A stretch of 64,000 nucleotides of DNA from CATOSP01 sp965237775. Lineage in GTDB: Bacteria > Chloroflexota > Dehalococcoidia > Lucifugimonadales > UBA3495. Below the pieces are notes generated by a model, which did no database searches, was not told the DNA's origin, and saw only the letters and a list, made by a program, of their open reading frames with translations. Shown one piece after another: positions 17,310 through 26,379 of the stretch (its first letter is position 1; each line of letters starts with the position of its first letter). The stretch is taken from contig OZ250155.1 in the NCBI GenBank assembly GCA_965237775.1, forward strand, positions 3,100,001-3,164,000, given 5' to 3'. A program made the translations under genes and the position numbers.

Positions 17310-17867
17310 TCACCGGGCTGAAAAGACCTGTTCGAGGTCGATTGAGAGTCCGGGCAATAAGCGCGACATGAGGGTCTCGCCCCGCGAATAGCCGGCATCC
17401 AGCGCCAGACCCCGGCCACTCTCGACAAAGACCTCAATTGTCTCGCCGATAGGGTCGACGATCCAATACTCCTGGACGCCGAATCTACCGTATAGCGCCA
17501 TCTTGTATCCCCTGTCGTATCGCTCCGTCGATGGAGAGGACACCTCGACCACTAGGTCGGGCGCGCCCTGAATGTTTTCCGCTGTGACTATCCCGTCCCG
17601 CGCATTGGAAACAAACAAAATGTCCGGCTGCGAAACATCATTTTCAGCGAATATTACGTCGAATGGAGCGGCCCATGTGCGTCCCAAACCCCTCTCTCGA
17701 ATAAACGGACGTAGTATTAGAAAGAGTTCCGCTGAGACCGTTTGGTGGCGGTCTGAAGGCGAAGGAGCCAAGATCATCTCCCCGTCCAGCAGTTGATATC
17801 GGGTGCCTTCTGGAGTAGACATGTAGTCATCGACTGTAAACCTGACCCTTGGATTGGGCCGGACCAT
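17310..17867 (-). CDS. Uma2-family (DUF820) endonuclease-like protein
   Basis: A 185-residue PD-(D/E)XK-fold protein of the Uma2 family, common in Cyanobacteria and Chloroflexota. Family marks are the N-terminal DGEMILAPSPSDRHQ, the QPDILFVS strand with the catalytic Asp, PDLVVEVSSPST with the Glu, and EYWIVDP. Full family length. GGAGG precedes the ATG. Uma2 proteins are often scattered singly in genomes and their biological role is unsettled; some are thought to act as restriction-like or mobile-element-associated nucleases. Nothing in the flanks suggests an element boundary. Confidence 0.9.
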   Translation of the reverse strand: MVRPNPRVRFTVDDYMSTPEGTRYQLLDGEMILAPSPSDRHQTVSAELFLILRPFIRERGLGRTWAAPFDVIFAENDVSQPDILFVSNARDGIVTAENIQGAPDLVVEVSSPSTERYDRGYKMALYGRFGVQEYWIVDPIGETIEVFVESGRGLALDAGYSRGETLMSRLLPGLSIDLEQVFSAR

Positions 17868-17927
17868 CTCGCTTCCTCCGTTTACTGCCCAACTAGAAAT
17901 CCAGTGTCTATCGCGCCTGAAGTGCGA

Positions 17928-19052
17928 TTAGGCGAGCGGCTGTTTCGACGGCAACCGGACCGTCGCCGTGCCCTTGGTGGTCATCTCTTGCCGCTGATTC
18001 TCTCCCCATATTTCCAGTTCAACCAGGGACTCGCCGTTCTCTTGCCTTTTGGCGGTCACTTTCCCCTTGCACCAGGTCGTATCCCCCACCACGTTGAACC
18101 TGCGCAACTCCACGTACATGTTCTTTAGGAATCCGTCGTCTCCCATCCAGTTAGTCAACAGGTGACCCATCCAGCAGCATCGCTGACAGCCATAATCGTA
18201 AGCGCCGGGCAGTCCCGCGCTTTCGGCGGCCTCCTGGATGTCGTGTACCCGGATTATCGCCTCTTGCGCGCCCGTCGTAGGGTCGGTGAAACCCCAGGAA
18301 GGATGCCGCAGCATCTCCCTGAGTTGAATCCCGTGGGAGATGCCGCCGATGCATCCGGCCACGAAAGCCGTGATGTCGCCGTGGCTCATGGGCCCCTTGA
18401 CCACGGGCCGGATTTCATCCCCAACCTGCACGTCTTCCCACCAGCGGGGATTGTTGCCCCGGACCTCTTCGGCCATCACTGCTTCCTGAATCGTCCGAAG
18501 CTCTCCTTCCGTGTATTGGTACGGCTCGAAAGTGTACTTCTGGCGTTCCCTGGCCGCACTCCGCTCTGCCCTGATCTGCCAGCCCCTAGTTTTAGCTATG
18601 GCCTCCCCTCGCTGGTTGTAGTAATGGGTCACGCTGGACTGAATGAGGATATGCCCCGCAAACTGGCTTTCCTTCTCTTCCAACCCCGTGAACTGCTCCT
18701 GCACGGATATCTTGTCATCCAGGTAGATGGGACGGTAAAATTCCCAATCGTTTCCCGCGTGGAAACCATGGACCCCTGGAAGTCCGCCCGTGCGCCCGGA
18801 ACACCAGTAGACGCTATAGAGGAAGCAGGGAGGAGCCACGATGGTCCCAAACTTGGTGGACTGGGCATAGCTCATATCCCAGTAGAGCGGGTTGATGTCG
18901 CCAATGCCCTGACAGAAGTGGCGTATCGCGCTGCGGGAGGCTTCTTCGTTGAAGAGGCCGACGCCGTATTGCCTGGGCCGGTTGAATGTGCCGAGCCGTT
19001 CTCTAAGGCGTTGCAACCCCTCTTCGGTAATCCTTCCCGACTCTAAGACCAT
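17928..19052 (-). CDS. MaoC/FAS1-like hot-dog acyl dehydratase
   Basis: A 374-residue double hot-dog protein. The N-terminal half (to about 165) is a FAS1-like dehydratase domain beginning with the helix SRSAIRHFCQGIGDINPLYW and the loop KFGTIVAPPCFLYSV; the C-terminal half starts near WWEDVQVGDEI and contains PMSHGDITAFVAG followed by the second hot-dog strands. This arrangement is found in HTD2-like enzymes that hydrate or dehydrate acyl-CoA thioesters. AGGAGG precedes the ATG. It is downstream of an MFS transporter and two CoA-transferases on the same strand, supporting a role on a CoA-activated organic acid. Confidence 0.82.
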   Translation of the reverse strand: MVLESGRITEEGLQRLRERLGTFNRPRQYGVGLFNEEASRSAIRHFCQGIGDINPLYWDMSYAQSTKFGTIVAPPCFLYSVYWCSGRTGGLPGVHGFHAGNDWEFYRPIYLDDKISVQEQFTGLEEKESQFAGHILIQSSVTHYYNQRGEAIAKTRGWQIRAERSAARERQKYTFEPYQYTEGELRTIQEAVMAEEVRGNNPRWWEDVQVGDEIRPVVKGPMSHGDITAFVAGCIGGISHGIQLREMLRHPSWGFTDPTTGAQEAIIRVHDIQEAAESAGLPGAYDYGCQRCCWMGHLLTNWMGDDGFLKNMYVELRRFNVVGDTTWCKGKVTAKRQENGESLVELEIWGENQRQEMTTKGTATVRLPSKQPLA

Positions 19053-19121
19053 TGGAGGACCTCCTGCGACGACCTCATATCTTCGAAAAATTGTAACCCA
19101 CTAGGGGCAAGAAAGCCTATC

Positions 19122-20510
19122 TTAGCTGCGAACAACGGGGGTCTGGCTGATGCGGGTCCGCGGAGGTGGGCGGGGTCGGGGAATCGTCCAATAGCACACG
19201 GCGGCGAGCGAATATATCCCCACCAACGGGACAAGGGCCCAGAAGTAGCTGCCGGTGTGGTCGACTATAAGCCCCATCCACACGGGGGTACTCATGGACA
19301 TCAGTTGGTCGGGAAGATGCTGCCAACCGCGGAGAGTGGCATAGCTCCTGCGCCCGAAGAAGTCGCCCATGATAGCCCACGCTAGCGGGTTTGCGCTCTC
19401 GGCGAATGCGAGGAGGGCGACGAAAACCACTAGTCTCCACATGTGGCCGTTTTGGTCCAAGAGCACAATCAAGGATACTGCCCCCGCCGCCATGGCCACC
19501 GAGCTTAGCTTCAACTTGGACCAGAAATCCCCAAGCCATCCGACAAGCGGGTTGAAGGCCATACTCCCCAGAGACAGTCCTCCCACCAGGAAGGCCGCTA
19601 TGGGCAAGCTCTCTTGCTCAGTGCGGCCTGCGCCTTGAAGGAACCACACCATCACCGGAGCCAACAAGAAAGACATCCCGGAGTGGACCGAATTCCGGAG
19701 CCCAACCGCCCAGACCAGCAGCCAGTAGGACAAACTGCGCATGGCCTCCCGGGTCGTAAAGTCTGGATCGGCCTGGTCTGACCCCGCCCGTCTCCGGACC
19801 GGTGAAGTACCCGGAATAATGGCTCCTGACGCCGGTCGGACCCCGTGCCGGCCGGGCAACGGAACGTCAAGGGAGTCCCCGTCTGGCCTGAGTCCCATCG
19901 TTTCGGGAGAGCGGCGGACCAACATCGAGAGTGGGATCACGACCACGATTATCGCCACGCCGGAAACTACGGCGGCCTCCCGCCACCCCGTTGACACCAC
20001 TAACAATCCCACGACCGGGGCGATCAGGAATCCTCCCAGACCGTTTCCAACCGATGCAACAGACATCGCCAGGGCTCTCCGCCTGCGGAACCACTGATTC
20101 AATGCCGGGACCGAAGCATTGTTGTATCCGCTCCGCATTCCCACGGAGATCAGACCGACGAAGACCAGAACGAAGCTCAGATAGCTGTGGGTGGACGCGA
20201 GGAGTATAAATCCGAGACCCGAAGTGAGCCCTCCGAAGGCCATCATGAGTCGCGGCCCAAACCGGTCGGTGAGGTAGCCGGATATGGGACCCAGCAGACC
20301 ACCCTCGAGCCGTCCGAGCATGTCGGCGAACGATATGAAGGCAAGCCCTATCCCCAACTCGCCGCGGAGAGGCAGCACGTAGAGAGTGAAGCCACGGTTG
20401 AACGTGCCGTGTTTCAGCGCGTCGGCAAGCATGCTGATCACGACTATCCACCAGCCGTAGAAAACACTGGCGGGACGTCGGAGCAGACCTTTGGCGAATA
20501 CGTTAATCAC
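19122..20510 (-). CDS. Major facilitator superfamily transporter
   Basis: A 462-residue inner-membrane protein with about 12 hydrophobic segments, the first starting at FYGWWIVVISMLADAL. The loop between helices 2 and 3 reads GYLTDRFGPR, the MFS motif A. A long, Pro/Arg/Asp-rich central loop (about residues 205-250) separates the two halves. The FYGWWIVV opening is typical of the oxalate/formate antiporter-like and monocarboxylate-type MFS group. Start is a GTG. Located between an acyl dehydratase and CoA-transferases, so uptake of an organic acid used by these enzymes is a fair inference. Confidence 0.88.
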   Translation of the reverse strand: MINVFAKGLLRRPASVFYGWWIVVISMLADALKHGTFNRGFTLYVLPLRGELGIGLAFISFADMLGRLEGGLLGPISGYLTDRFGPRLMMAFGGLTSGLGFILLASTHSYLSFVLVFVGLISVGMRSGYNNASVPALNQWFRRRRALAMSVASVGNGLGGFLIAPVVGLLVVSTGWREAAVVSGVAIIVVVIPLSMLVRRSPETMGLRPDGDSLDVPLPGRHGVRPASGAIIPGTSPVRRRAGSDQADPDFTTREAMRSLSYWLLVWAVGLRNSVHSGMSFLLAPVMVWFLQGAGRTEQESLPIAAFLVGGLSLGSMAFNPLVGWLGDFWSKLKLSSVAMAAGAVSLIVLLDQNGHMWRLVVFVALLAFAESANPLAWAIMGDFFGRRSYATLRGWQHLPDQLMSMSTPVWMGLIVDHTGSYFWALVPLVGIYSLAAVCYWTIPRPRPPPRTRISQTPVVRS

Positions 20511-20683
20511 GGCAGTTCAAGGGCGAAAGTGTGAACAAGCCAGTGGACCAGTAGCGAGAATCGATCAGTTTGGACAGAGTAACACAAATGGAGTGTACGG
20601 AACGCCGGCAGCCGGTCTGGAGGAGCTACGGTATCTGGCCGAAGGACCTGGGGTACCGAAGGCGGATTCTCAGGAGCAACGAC

Positions 20684-21934
20684 CTAGTATATGACTTCCT
20701 GGGCGACCAACCTGTTCATGTCCACAGGCGAAAGACCGAGAAGCTGCTCAAAGACATAGCCGTTGTGCTCTCCCAGAAGCGGTGCGGAGGTCCGGACCTT
20801 TGCCGGGGTTTCACTGAGCAGCCAGGGAGTGCCGTAGACCCACTCTGTTCCGACATGGGGATGCTCCACCTCCGAGTAGGCTCCTCGATCTCTCAGATGC
20901 GGGTCCCTGAATTGGTCCTCGATGTTCATCACAGGCATGGCGGCCACGCCGTGGCGCTGCAGGAGTCGGGCCGCGTCCTCCGCCGAATATTGCCTCGTCC
21001 ATGAGGCGAGACGCCTGTCCAGTGCCCTGAAATTCCTAACACGGCCTAGCTTGTCCTCGAATTCGACTCCCTGGCTCCAGGCAGGGTTACCCATAGCTCT
21101 ACAGAGACCGTTCCACTCCTCATCGGTATCCACAGAGACCGCCATCCACTCGTCGTCACCCGCGCACGGGTAGTTTCCATTTGGGGCGGACCGGCGGTCG
21201 AAGTTGCCCACTGGCCGGGCGACGGTCCCGGTCATCTGGTATTCCAGCAAGGGTTCCCCCAGCATCGAAACGCTGGCCTCCAACTGGGCTACCTCGATCT
21301 TTTGACCTTCGCCGGTAAGGTTGCGATGCCGGAGTGCGGCCACTATGGCCAGGGCGGCATGGACCGAAGCTACCGTGTCGCTCCAAGGCGCTTGCAATTC
21401 GCCCACCAACGGAGATTCATCGTCGTAGCCCACCAGACTCATGAAACCGGAAAGTGCTTGGATAATCGGGGCGTACGCCAGGATGTCCCTCATGGGACCG
21501 CTCTCTCCCACCGAAGGCATGGACACCTGGATGATGTCCGGGCGGGTCCGCCGCAGCGATTGGTAGTCAATGCCCATCCGCTCCAGGACGCCGGGCGAGT
21601 AGTTGCTGAGGACCACATCGCTGCGCCCGGCAAGCTCTTTCAATAATCGGATACCCTCGCCGGTCTTCAAATTCAACGTGACGCTGAATTTGTTCCGGTT
21701 GAGCCCATGGAATAGGGGTTGCAGTTCGGGCCACAAGCCTTGGTCGCCGCCTGCGATATCCTCCCCTACCATCGGCCTTCCCAGCCGAAGACCGTCCATC
21801 CGCTGCCGGCTTTCCACCTTGATTACCTGGGCCCCCAAGTCCGCCAACAACTGGGTAGCCATGGGACCGGCCCACGCCGAACCCAGGTCGATGACTCGGT
21901 AATTCCATAGAGGCGGTCTCTGGGAACCATACAT
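20684..21934 (-). CDS. Class III (CaiB/BaiF) CoA-transferase, catalytic Asp present
   Basis: A 416-residue family III CoA-transferase, which moves CoA between an acyl-CoA and a carboxylic acid through an aspartyl intermediate. Opens with VIDLGSAWAGPMATQLLADL and the GAQVIKVE strand; the nucleophile is Asp186 in PWSDTVASVHAALAI, aligning with Asp169 of formyl-CoA transferase. The start chosen is the ATG at 21934, 8 bp after the stop of the upstream paralogue; the open frame extends 24 codons into that gene. The substrate cannot be specified. The two adjacent paralogues probably form one operon with the MFS gene and dehydratase. Confidence 0.88.
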   Translation of the reverse strand: MYGSQRPPLWNYRVIDLGSAWAGPMATQLLADLGAQVIKVESRQRMDGLRLGRPMVGEDIAGGDQGLWPELQPLFHGLNRNKFSVTLNLKTGEGIRLLKELAGRSDVVLSNYSPGVLERMGIDYQSLRRTRPDIIQVSMPSVGESGPMRDILAYAPIIQALSGFMSLVGYDDESPLVGELQAPWSDTVASVHAALAIVAALRHRNLTGEGQKIEVAQLEASVSMLGEPLLEYQMTGTVARPVGNFDRRSAPNGNYPCAGDDEWMAVSVDTDEEWNGLCRAMGNPAWSQGVEFEDKLGRVRNFRALDRRLASWTRQYSAEDAARLLQRHGVAAMPVMNIEDQFRDPHLRDRGAYSEVEHPHVGTEWVYGTPWLLSETPAKVRTSAPLLGEHNGYVFEQLLGLSPVDMNRLVAQEVIY

Positions 21935-21942
21935 CGACACCA

Positions 21943-23157
21943 CTACAACACCCCGGCGCGGAACATCCCCGCCAACCGCCCGGGCTCTACCCCAAGCTCG
22001 CCGCACAGTACCTCTTCATTGTGTTGGCCGAGCGTAGGCGCGGGCCGGACGTAACGGCAGGGAGTGCCCTCCATCCTGTAGGGCGCGCCGGGATACCGAA
22101 AGACGCCCGCCTCTGGATGCCGAAACTCCTGGAAGAACTCCCGCGAGTTGAGCTGCGGGTCCTCCAATACCTCATCAATGGTCCTGACCGGGACGCATGG
22201 AACCCGGTGTTCCATGCAAATCTTGAGAATTTCATCCTTGGTGTGCTGCATGAACCAAGGGATAATCAGAGCTTCGGCCTCTTCGGGATACTCATCGCTC
22301 ATCGCCCTGCGGTTCCGGTACCGGGGAACTTCGGTCCACGCCTGATCGCCCAGCAACCCCAGAAACCGCCGGTACTGCTCTAGCTGTGGGGCGTCAATGC
22401 ACACATAGCCGTCCTTACAGGGCAAGACGCAGTTGGGAAATAGGCCCAGCCTCATCCTGTTGCCGGAACGCCAACCCGCAACACCCCGGTAGATGTAGGT
22501 CGGCAAATGGTAACCGCTGAGCAACACCGCCCCAACCTGCGCCTCCGACACGTCCACCAATTGCCCCCGGCCCGTCGTATCCCTCGCCAGCACCGCAACC
22601 ACCGTGGCAAACGCCGCTCCCACGGCGGCAAGGTAGCTTAGCTGATGGAGAGGCGTAGTCAACGGCTCCCGGTCTGGGTGGCCGGTGCCGAAGCTGAGAC
22701 CGCCGAGAGCATTGTTAGTCAGGTCCCCGCCTTTGAATCCACTGTAAGGCCCGCTCCGTCCATAGGGGGAAATCGAAGTGACAATCAGCCTGGGGAATCT
22801 CCACTTCAGCCCCTCGTAGTCCAGCCCCAATTTCTCCAGCAATTCAGGTGGTTGGTTTTCCAGAAACACGTCTGCCGACTCGAGCAAACTGCCGAACAAT
22901 TCCCGGCCCGTGAATGTCTCCAGATCTAGGCTAACGCTCCTCTTGTTGATGTTATTCAGCAGGAAAAGCCCGCTGCGCTCCGGGTCCGGCAGGTTATCCG
23001 GGAAAGGCCCACTGCGCCGGCTGCTATCGCCTAACGAAGGAGGTTCGACCTTGATCACATCGGCTCCCAGCTCCGCCAACGCTTTCCCGCAGAACGGAGC
23101 TGAGATGAAATCGCCCCATTCCACCACTCGTACACCGTTGAGAGCCCCGGTCAGCAC
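21943..23157 (-). CDS. Class III CoA-transferase paralogue lacking the catalytic Asp
   Basis: A 404-residue CaiB/BaiF-family protein. The fold-defining segments are all present (VVEWGDFISAPFCGKALAEL, GADVIKVEPP, NKRSVSLDLE, GRGQLVDVSEAQ). However, counting back from the conserved GRGQ, the position of the nucleophilic Asp is Ser174 (QLSYLAAVGAA). Start: a GTG at 23157 with a perfect AGGAGG 9 nt upstream is much better than the TTG 54 nt earlier. It lies directly upstream of a paralogue that keeps the Asp, with 8 bp between them, so a heteromeric pair with one inactive subunit is possible. Alternatively this branch uses a different residue. Confidence 0.82.
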   Translation of the reverse strand: MLTGALNGVRVVEWGDFISAPFCGKALAELGADVIKVEPPSLGDSSRRSGPFPDNLPDPERSGLFLLNNINKRSVSLDLETFTGRELFGSLLESADVFLENQPPELLEKLGLDYEGLKWRFPRLIVTSISPYGRSGPYSGFKGGDLTNNALGGLSFGTGHPDREPLTTPLHQLSYLAAVGAAFATVVAVLARDTTGRGQLVDVSEAQVGAVLLSGYHLPTYIYRGVAGWRSGNRMRLGLFPNCVLPCKDGYVCIDAPQLEQYRRFLGLLGDQAWTEVPRYRNRRAMSDEYPEEAEALIIPWFMQHTKDEILKICMEHRVPCVPVRTIDEVLEDPQLNSREFFQEFRHPEAGVFRYPGAPYRMEGTPCRYVRPAPTLGQHNEEVLCGELGVEPGRLAGMFRAGVL

Positions 23158-23311
23158 GCGGCTTGGCCTCCTGAACGAAATCTGGACGATGGGTGTGACG
23201 CCACTCCCCAACCGTGTAGTATTCTAGTGGCAACAGGAAACGCTGGCTATCCGCTGATAGCCTAAACCAGTTCCCAAGTAACCTCCCAAGCCACCTCAAA
23301 GGAGACCGCAA

Positions 23312-24685
23312 ATGGGCCTCACCGAACAGATCGCCGAGTACGTTGTAAACTCCGGCCTGGAGGACTTCCCACCCGAAGGAGTCCATGCGGCAAAGGGCGC
23401 GATTCTCGACTGCCTGGGTTGTACGCTGGCCGGCCACGACGAACCACTGGCGGAGATACTGGAAGACTTCGTCAGACCCGCCAGCGGCCAAGGGGTCGCC
23501 AGCGTAATTGGCCGCGGCTTCAAGACATCCTCCGCCGACGCCTCACTCATAAACGGGGCAATGGCCCACGCCTTGGACTACGATGACATCACCCGGGCGA
23601 TCAAAGGTCACCCAACCGCCGTGCTTCTTCCAGGCGCTATGGCCCTGGCCGAAGAGATGGGCGCGTCGGGGCGCGACCTGCTTTTGGCGTACATGCTGGG
23701 CTTCGAGGTCTCGTGCTGTATCGGCGAAGGGATGAGCGTGGCCTACGGCGACGAACTGGGATGGCACCCCACCGGGCCCCTGGGCGCTTTGGGGGCGGCG
23801 GTGGCCGCTTCCCGTATCGTCGGCCTGGACCAGCGCCAGACGGCGATGGCCATCTCTCTGGCCGCGTCCCAGGCTTCCGGGTTGCGTCAGAACTTCGGCA
23901 CCATGACAAAACCGTTCCACGCCGGAGCCGCATGCCGGACCGGGGTCACGGCGGCCAAGATGGTCAAGGCCGGATTTACCGCTAGCGTCGACGCCTTGGA
24001 AGGCCGGTTCGGGTTCATCCACGCCTTCTCCGGTGGCGAGGGCTACGACATGGACAGGATGGCCCGCAGCCTCGGCTCCACCTGTTACCTGGTCGATTCG
24101 GGAGTGGAGGTCAAGAAGTACCCTTGCTGCGGCAGCGCACACCTGGCATTGGATGCCATCACCGATATCATGGGCCAAACCAGCATAGACCCAACCCAGG
24201 TGGAGCGGATCGACGTAATCGTTGACTTCGATCCTCCCCGGTCCTTGATCCACGACCGCCCTCAAAGCTCCCTAGAAGGCAAGTTCAGCATGCAATATTG
24301 CCTGTCTGCCGCACTGCTCGACGGGAAGATTGGCCTTGGCACCTTCACCGACGATCAAGTGCTTCGTCAAGAAGCCCAGGCCATGATACCCAAGGTCACG
24401 ATGCGCCGCAGTCCCGAGTACGTGGGTCAGCCCAGTTGGACCGAGGCGTTTAACCAGGTGGATGTCCACCTCCAGAACGGAGAGGTGCTCTCCGGCAGGT
24501 CGGACAGAATCCAGGAGGGGGCGCTACGGGGTGTGACAATGCCCGAGATTGTGGCCAAATTCCGGGATTGCTCCCACACGACTCTTTCGGGCGCGGTCAC
24601 CGAAGAATTGGTCGCGTCCTTGCAGTCGATCGAGGAATTGGAAGACATCCAGCGCGTGGCCGGTCTCCTGATGGGCCAGAGCTAG
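23312..24685 (+). CDS. MmgE/PrpD-family protein
   Basis: A 457-residue protein of the 2-methylcitrate dehydratase / iminodisuccinate-epimerase superfamily. Recognisable segments are the HALDYDDITRAIKGHPT stretch around residues 86-104, FGTMTKPFHAGAA near 197-209 with a conserved Lys and His, and KKYPCCGSAHLALDAI near 268-283. AAGGAGA precedes the ATG. Divergent from the CoA-transferase pair. Members dehydrate methylcitrate or act on other hydroxy acids, and many in environmental genomes are of unknown substrate; no prpB or prpC is present, so propionate catabolism is not supported by context. Confidence 0.88.
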   Translation: MGLTEQIAEYVVNSGLEDFPPEGVHAAKGAILDCLGCTLAGHDEPLAEILEDFVRPASGQGVASVIGRGFKTSSADASLINGAMAHALDYDDITRAIKGHPTAVLLPGAMALAEEMGASGRDLLLAYMLGFEVSCCIGEGMSVAYGDELGWHPTGPLGALGAAVAASRIVGLDQRQTAMAISLAASQASGLRQNFGTMTKPFHAGAACRTGVTAAKMVKAGFTASVDALEGRFGFIHAFSGGEGYDMDRMARSLGSTCYLVDSGVEVKKYPCCGSAHLALDAITDIMGQTSIDPTQVERIDVIVDFDPPRSLIHDRPQSSLEGKFSMQYCLSAALLDGKIGLGTFTDDQVLRQEAQAMIPKVTMRRSPEYVGQPSWTEAFNQVDVHLQNGEVLSGRSDRIQEGALRGVTMPEIVAKFRDCSHTTLSGAVTEELVASLQSIEELEDIQRVAGLLMGQS

Positions 24686-24712
24686 GCGGCCATCGGTGGC
24701 TTTCCGGGAGGT

Positions 24713-25789
24713 TTAGGCGGGCAGACGCCATCTGATCCGGTATCCGTGGCTGTCACACGTGGCCAGGTGCTCCCAGGTCCCGACGCCGTCGCGATAGGAG
24801 GTCAGGTCCAACTCTGAGTTATCCTGACCGCGCCGGCTCTCCAGGGAAATGAGGTGGAGGTCCCTACCCTCCCCGAATTCCCGCACCAATCCGGCAAACC
24901 GCTCCCGCGCCTCTGGTGGGAATTGGTTCAGGGTGTGAGAATGGAAGATGCACGGAGTGGCTTCCTGCGGCACGGCGTCCAATACTTCGGGCAACAGGTC
25001 CAAGGCGTCGCCAGATAAGAGCTGCGGAGGCTCGGCGCGTACCAGCTCCATTGCCCGGCGCAGAAGTTCGGCCTCGTCGCGTCTCTCGGGCCAGATGAGT
25101 GCCTGCAGCCAGGAGACCGACTCCTCGCTGTCCAGGAACACCGGCTCCAGGTCCAACCCCACACGCCGCTCTATATTGACGATGGTATCGGGTACAGGCG
25201 GAACGATTTCGCCCTGAGCGGCGGTGGTCAATTGCACTGGTGAGGTTGAGTCTCCCCATCGGACTCTTCCCCCGTAATCATAACCGTACCGGTCCCAGTA
25301 CAAGTTGAGCCCCGCGCTGGCGCCTATCTCGATTAAAGAGAACGGTAAAGAAACCTGGAAAGAGACCGGCCTCCTTGCTGATCTTCCGATCGCTCGTGCG
25401 AACGCTGGGAGCAGAAGTGCGCTCCGGCGGACAACGTTGGTCTGGACGGCCCGCACGGAAATTATCTCTTCGATCCGCTCCCTGCATTCCAGACAGAAGT
25501 CCCGAAACGCCGGGTACGGGTCCCCGCGGTCCGGGTCTTCCGATAAGTCGGGATAAAACTGCGCGAGGCGGTGAGCCTTTTCCTTCGCCAACACGGCATG
25601 GACCGCCGCGAAGAAGAGATTCGGCGCTGGCTGCCCCTCCCGTCTATTCGCGGCAATTGCCAGCACCTCCGGGTCGCTGGAGACCCCAAGGGACAGCCGC
25701 TCGTAAAGCGGCGACATTCCAGGACATTCCAGTTCGCCAAAGAGTCGGAATCTTTCGGCAATTTCACACATTAGTTCCAACCAGACCAC
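24713..25789 (-). CDS. DUF2332 protein
   Basis: A 358-residue cytoplasmic protein of the DUF2332 family, recognised by SPLYERLSLGVSSDPEVLAI near the N-terminus, the central LIEIGASAGLNLYWDRYGYD, and the C-terminal HSHTLNQFPPEARERF. The GASAGLN glycine loop followed by acidic residues is reminiscent of a nucleotide- or S-adenosylmethionine-binding loop, but function is not established. The first codon listed is a GTG; an ATG six codons later at 25771 is equally plausible and neither has a strong ribosome site. Convergent with the MmgE/PrpD gene, 27 bp apart. Confidence 0.8.
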   Translation of the reverse strand: MVWLELMCEIAERFRLFGELECPGMSPLYERLSLGVSSDPEVLAIAANRREGQPAPNLFFAAVHAVLAKEKAHRLAQFYPDLSEDPDRGDPYPAFRDFCLECRERIEEIISVRAVQTNVVRRSALLLPAFARAIGRSARRPVSFQVSLPFSLIEIGASAGLNLYWDRYGYDYGGRVRWGDSTSPVQLTTAAQGEIVPPVPDTIVNIERRVGLDLEPVFLDSEESVSWLQALIWPERRDEAELLRRAMELVRAEPPQLLSGDALDLLPEVLDAVPQEATPCIFHSHTLNQFPPEARERFAGLVREFGEGRDLHLISLESRRGQDNSELDLTSYRDGVGTWEHLATCDSHGYRIRWRLPA

Positions 25790-26033
25790 TCCCGGCTTCA
25801 GGGATCCAGCCTGTTTCGAGGCCGCCTACCCGCGCGGGTATCCACCGTCTACCAGCTTAGCACAAGGCTCACGCCAACCTCGGCGAGCCTCTGTATCACT
25901 TGTAGGACCGTAGCTGTTCAGAGATGATGACGCGGATTGGCTAAATCCCACGTCGGTCACCTCTATGATAATCCTCTTAATAAGACGTATCGCCGCAACC
26001 TGTCATTCCCGCGCAGGGAGACATTTGAATAAT

Positions 26034-26067
26034 CCCCTCTCCCTCCGCGAGAGGGTTAGGGTGAGGG
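26034..26067. repeat. REP-like 34-bp element, copy A
   Basis: Imperfect palindromic element of the CCCCTCTCCCT...AGGGTGAGGG type, identical at 30 of 34 positions to the copy at 27793-27826. The two copies bracket the DUF1800 gene. Confidence 0.75.
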
Positions 26068-26200
26068 CGTCCTCCGTATCTGGGCGCACTCTGGATTCTC
26101 GCTTTCGCGGGAGGCGCGGAAGGTTACGCAAAGGTCTCCGAAGGCGGGACTCCAGAAATGCCGATGATATGGACAGTTGCTGGTTGCAAGTGTTACTGGA

Positions 26201-26219
26201 TTCCGGGTCAAGCCCGGAA
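26201..26219. repeat. Short hairpin repeat piece
   Basis: Perfect 7-bp arms TTCCGGG and CCCGGAA around a 5-nt loop, preceded by CTGGA; this is the common dispersed intergenic palindrome of the TGGATTCCGGG type. Related pieces occur at 26001-26017 (TGTCATTCCCGCGC) and 26092-26114. Confidence 0.6.
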
Positions 26220-26280
26220 AGACGGGCTGGGAGTAGGAAGGACACATCAAGTCTGAACAGTTACCTAGGACAAGTCTCGG

Positions 26281-26309
26281 TTGACACCGAAAGTTGGCGA
26301 CTATACTAT
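26281..26309 (+). promoter_or_regulatory. Sigma70-like promoter for the DUF1800 cluster
   Basis: Perfect TTGACA at 26281-26286, a 17-bp spacer and TACTAT at 26304-26309, about 70 bp before the ATG at 26380. Confidence 0.65.
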
Positions 26310-26379
26310 TTGTCTGAAGATCAGGCCTCAGTTCGGGGGCCATATACGCTTGAGTATTCTTTAATCGGAGGATGACCGC

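Larger units (their letters stand above)
25790..26379. other. Long intergenic region rich in REP-like repeats
   Basis: 590 bp without a supported gene. It contains a mosaic of short palindromic pieces (26001-26017, 26034-26067, 26092-26114, 26201-26219) and then the DUF1800 promoter at 26281-26309. Conceptual translations of this region give PRKRESR- and LTLTLSRRERG-like peptides, a known sign of repeat DNA rather than protein. Confidence 0.7.

Noticed and set aside
25965..26375. Open frames on both strands in the 590-bp intergenic region
   Set aside because: They translate repeat DNA (peptides like PRKRESR and LTLTLSRRERG) and have no ribosome sites.
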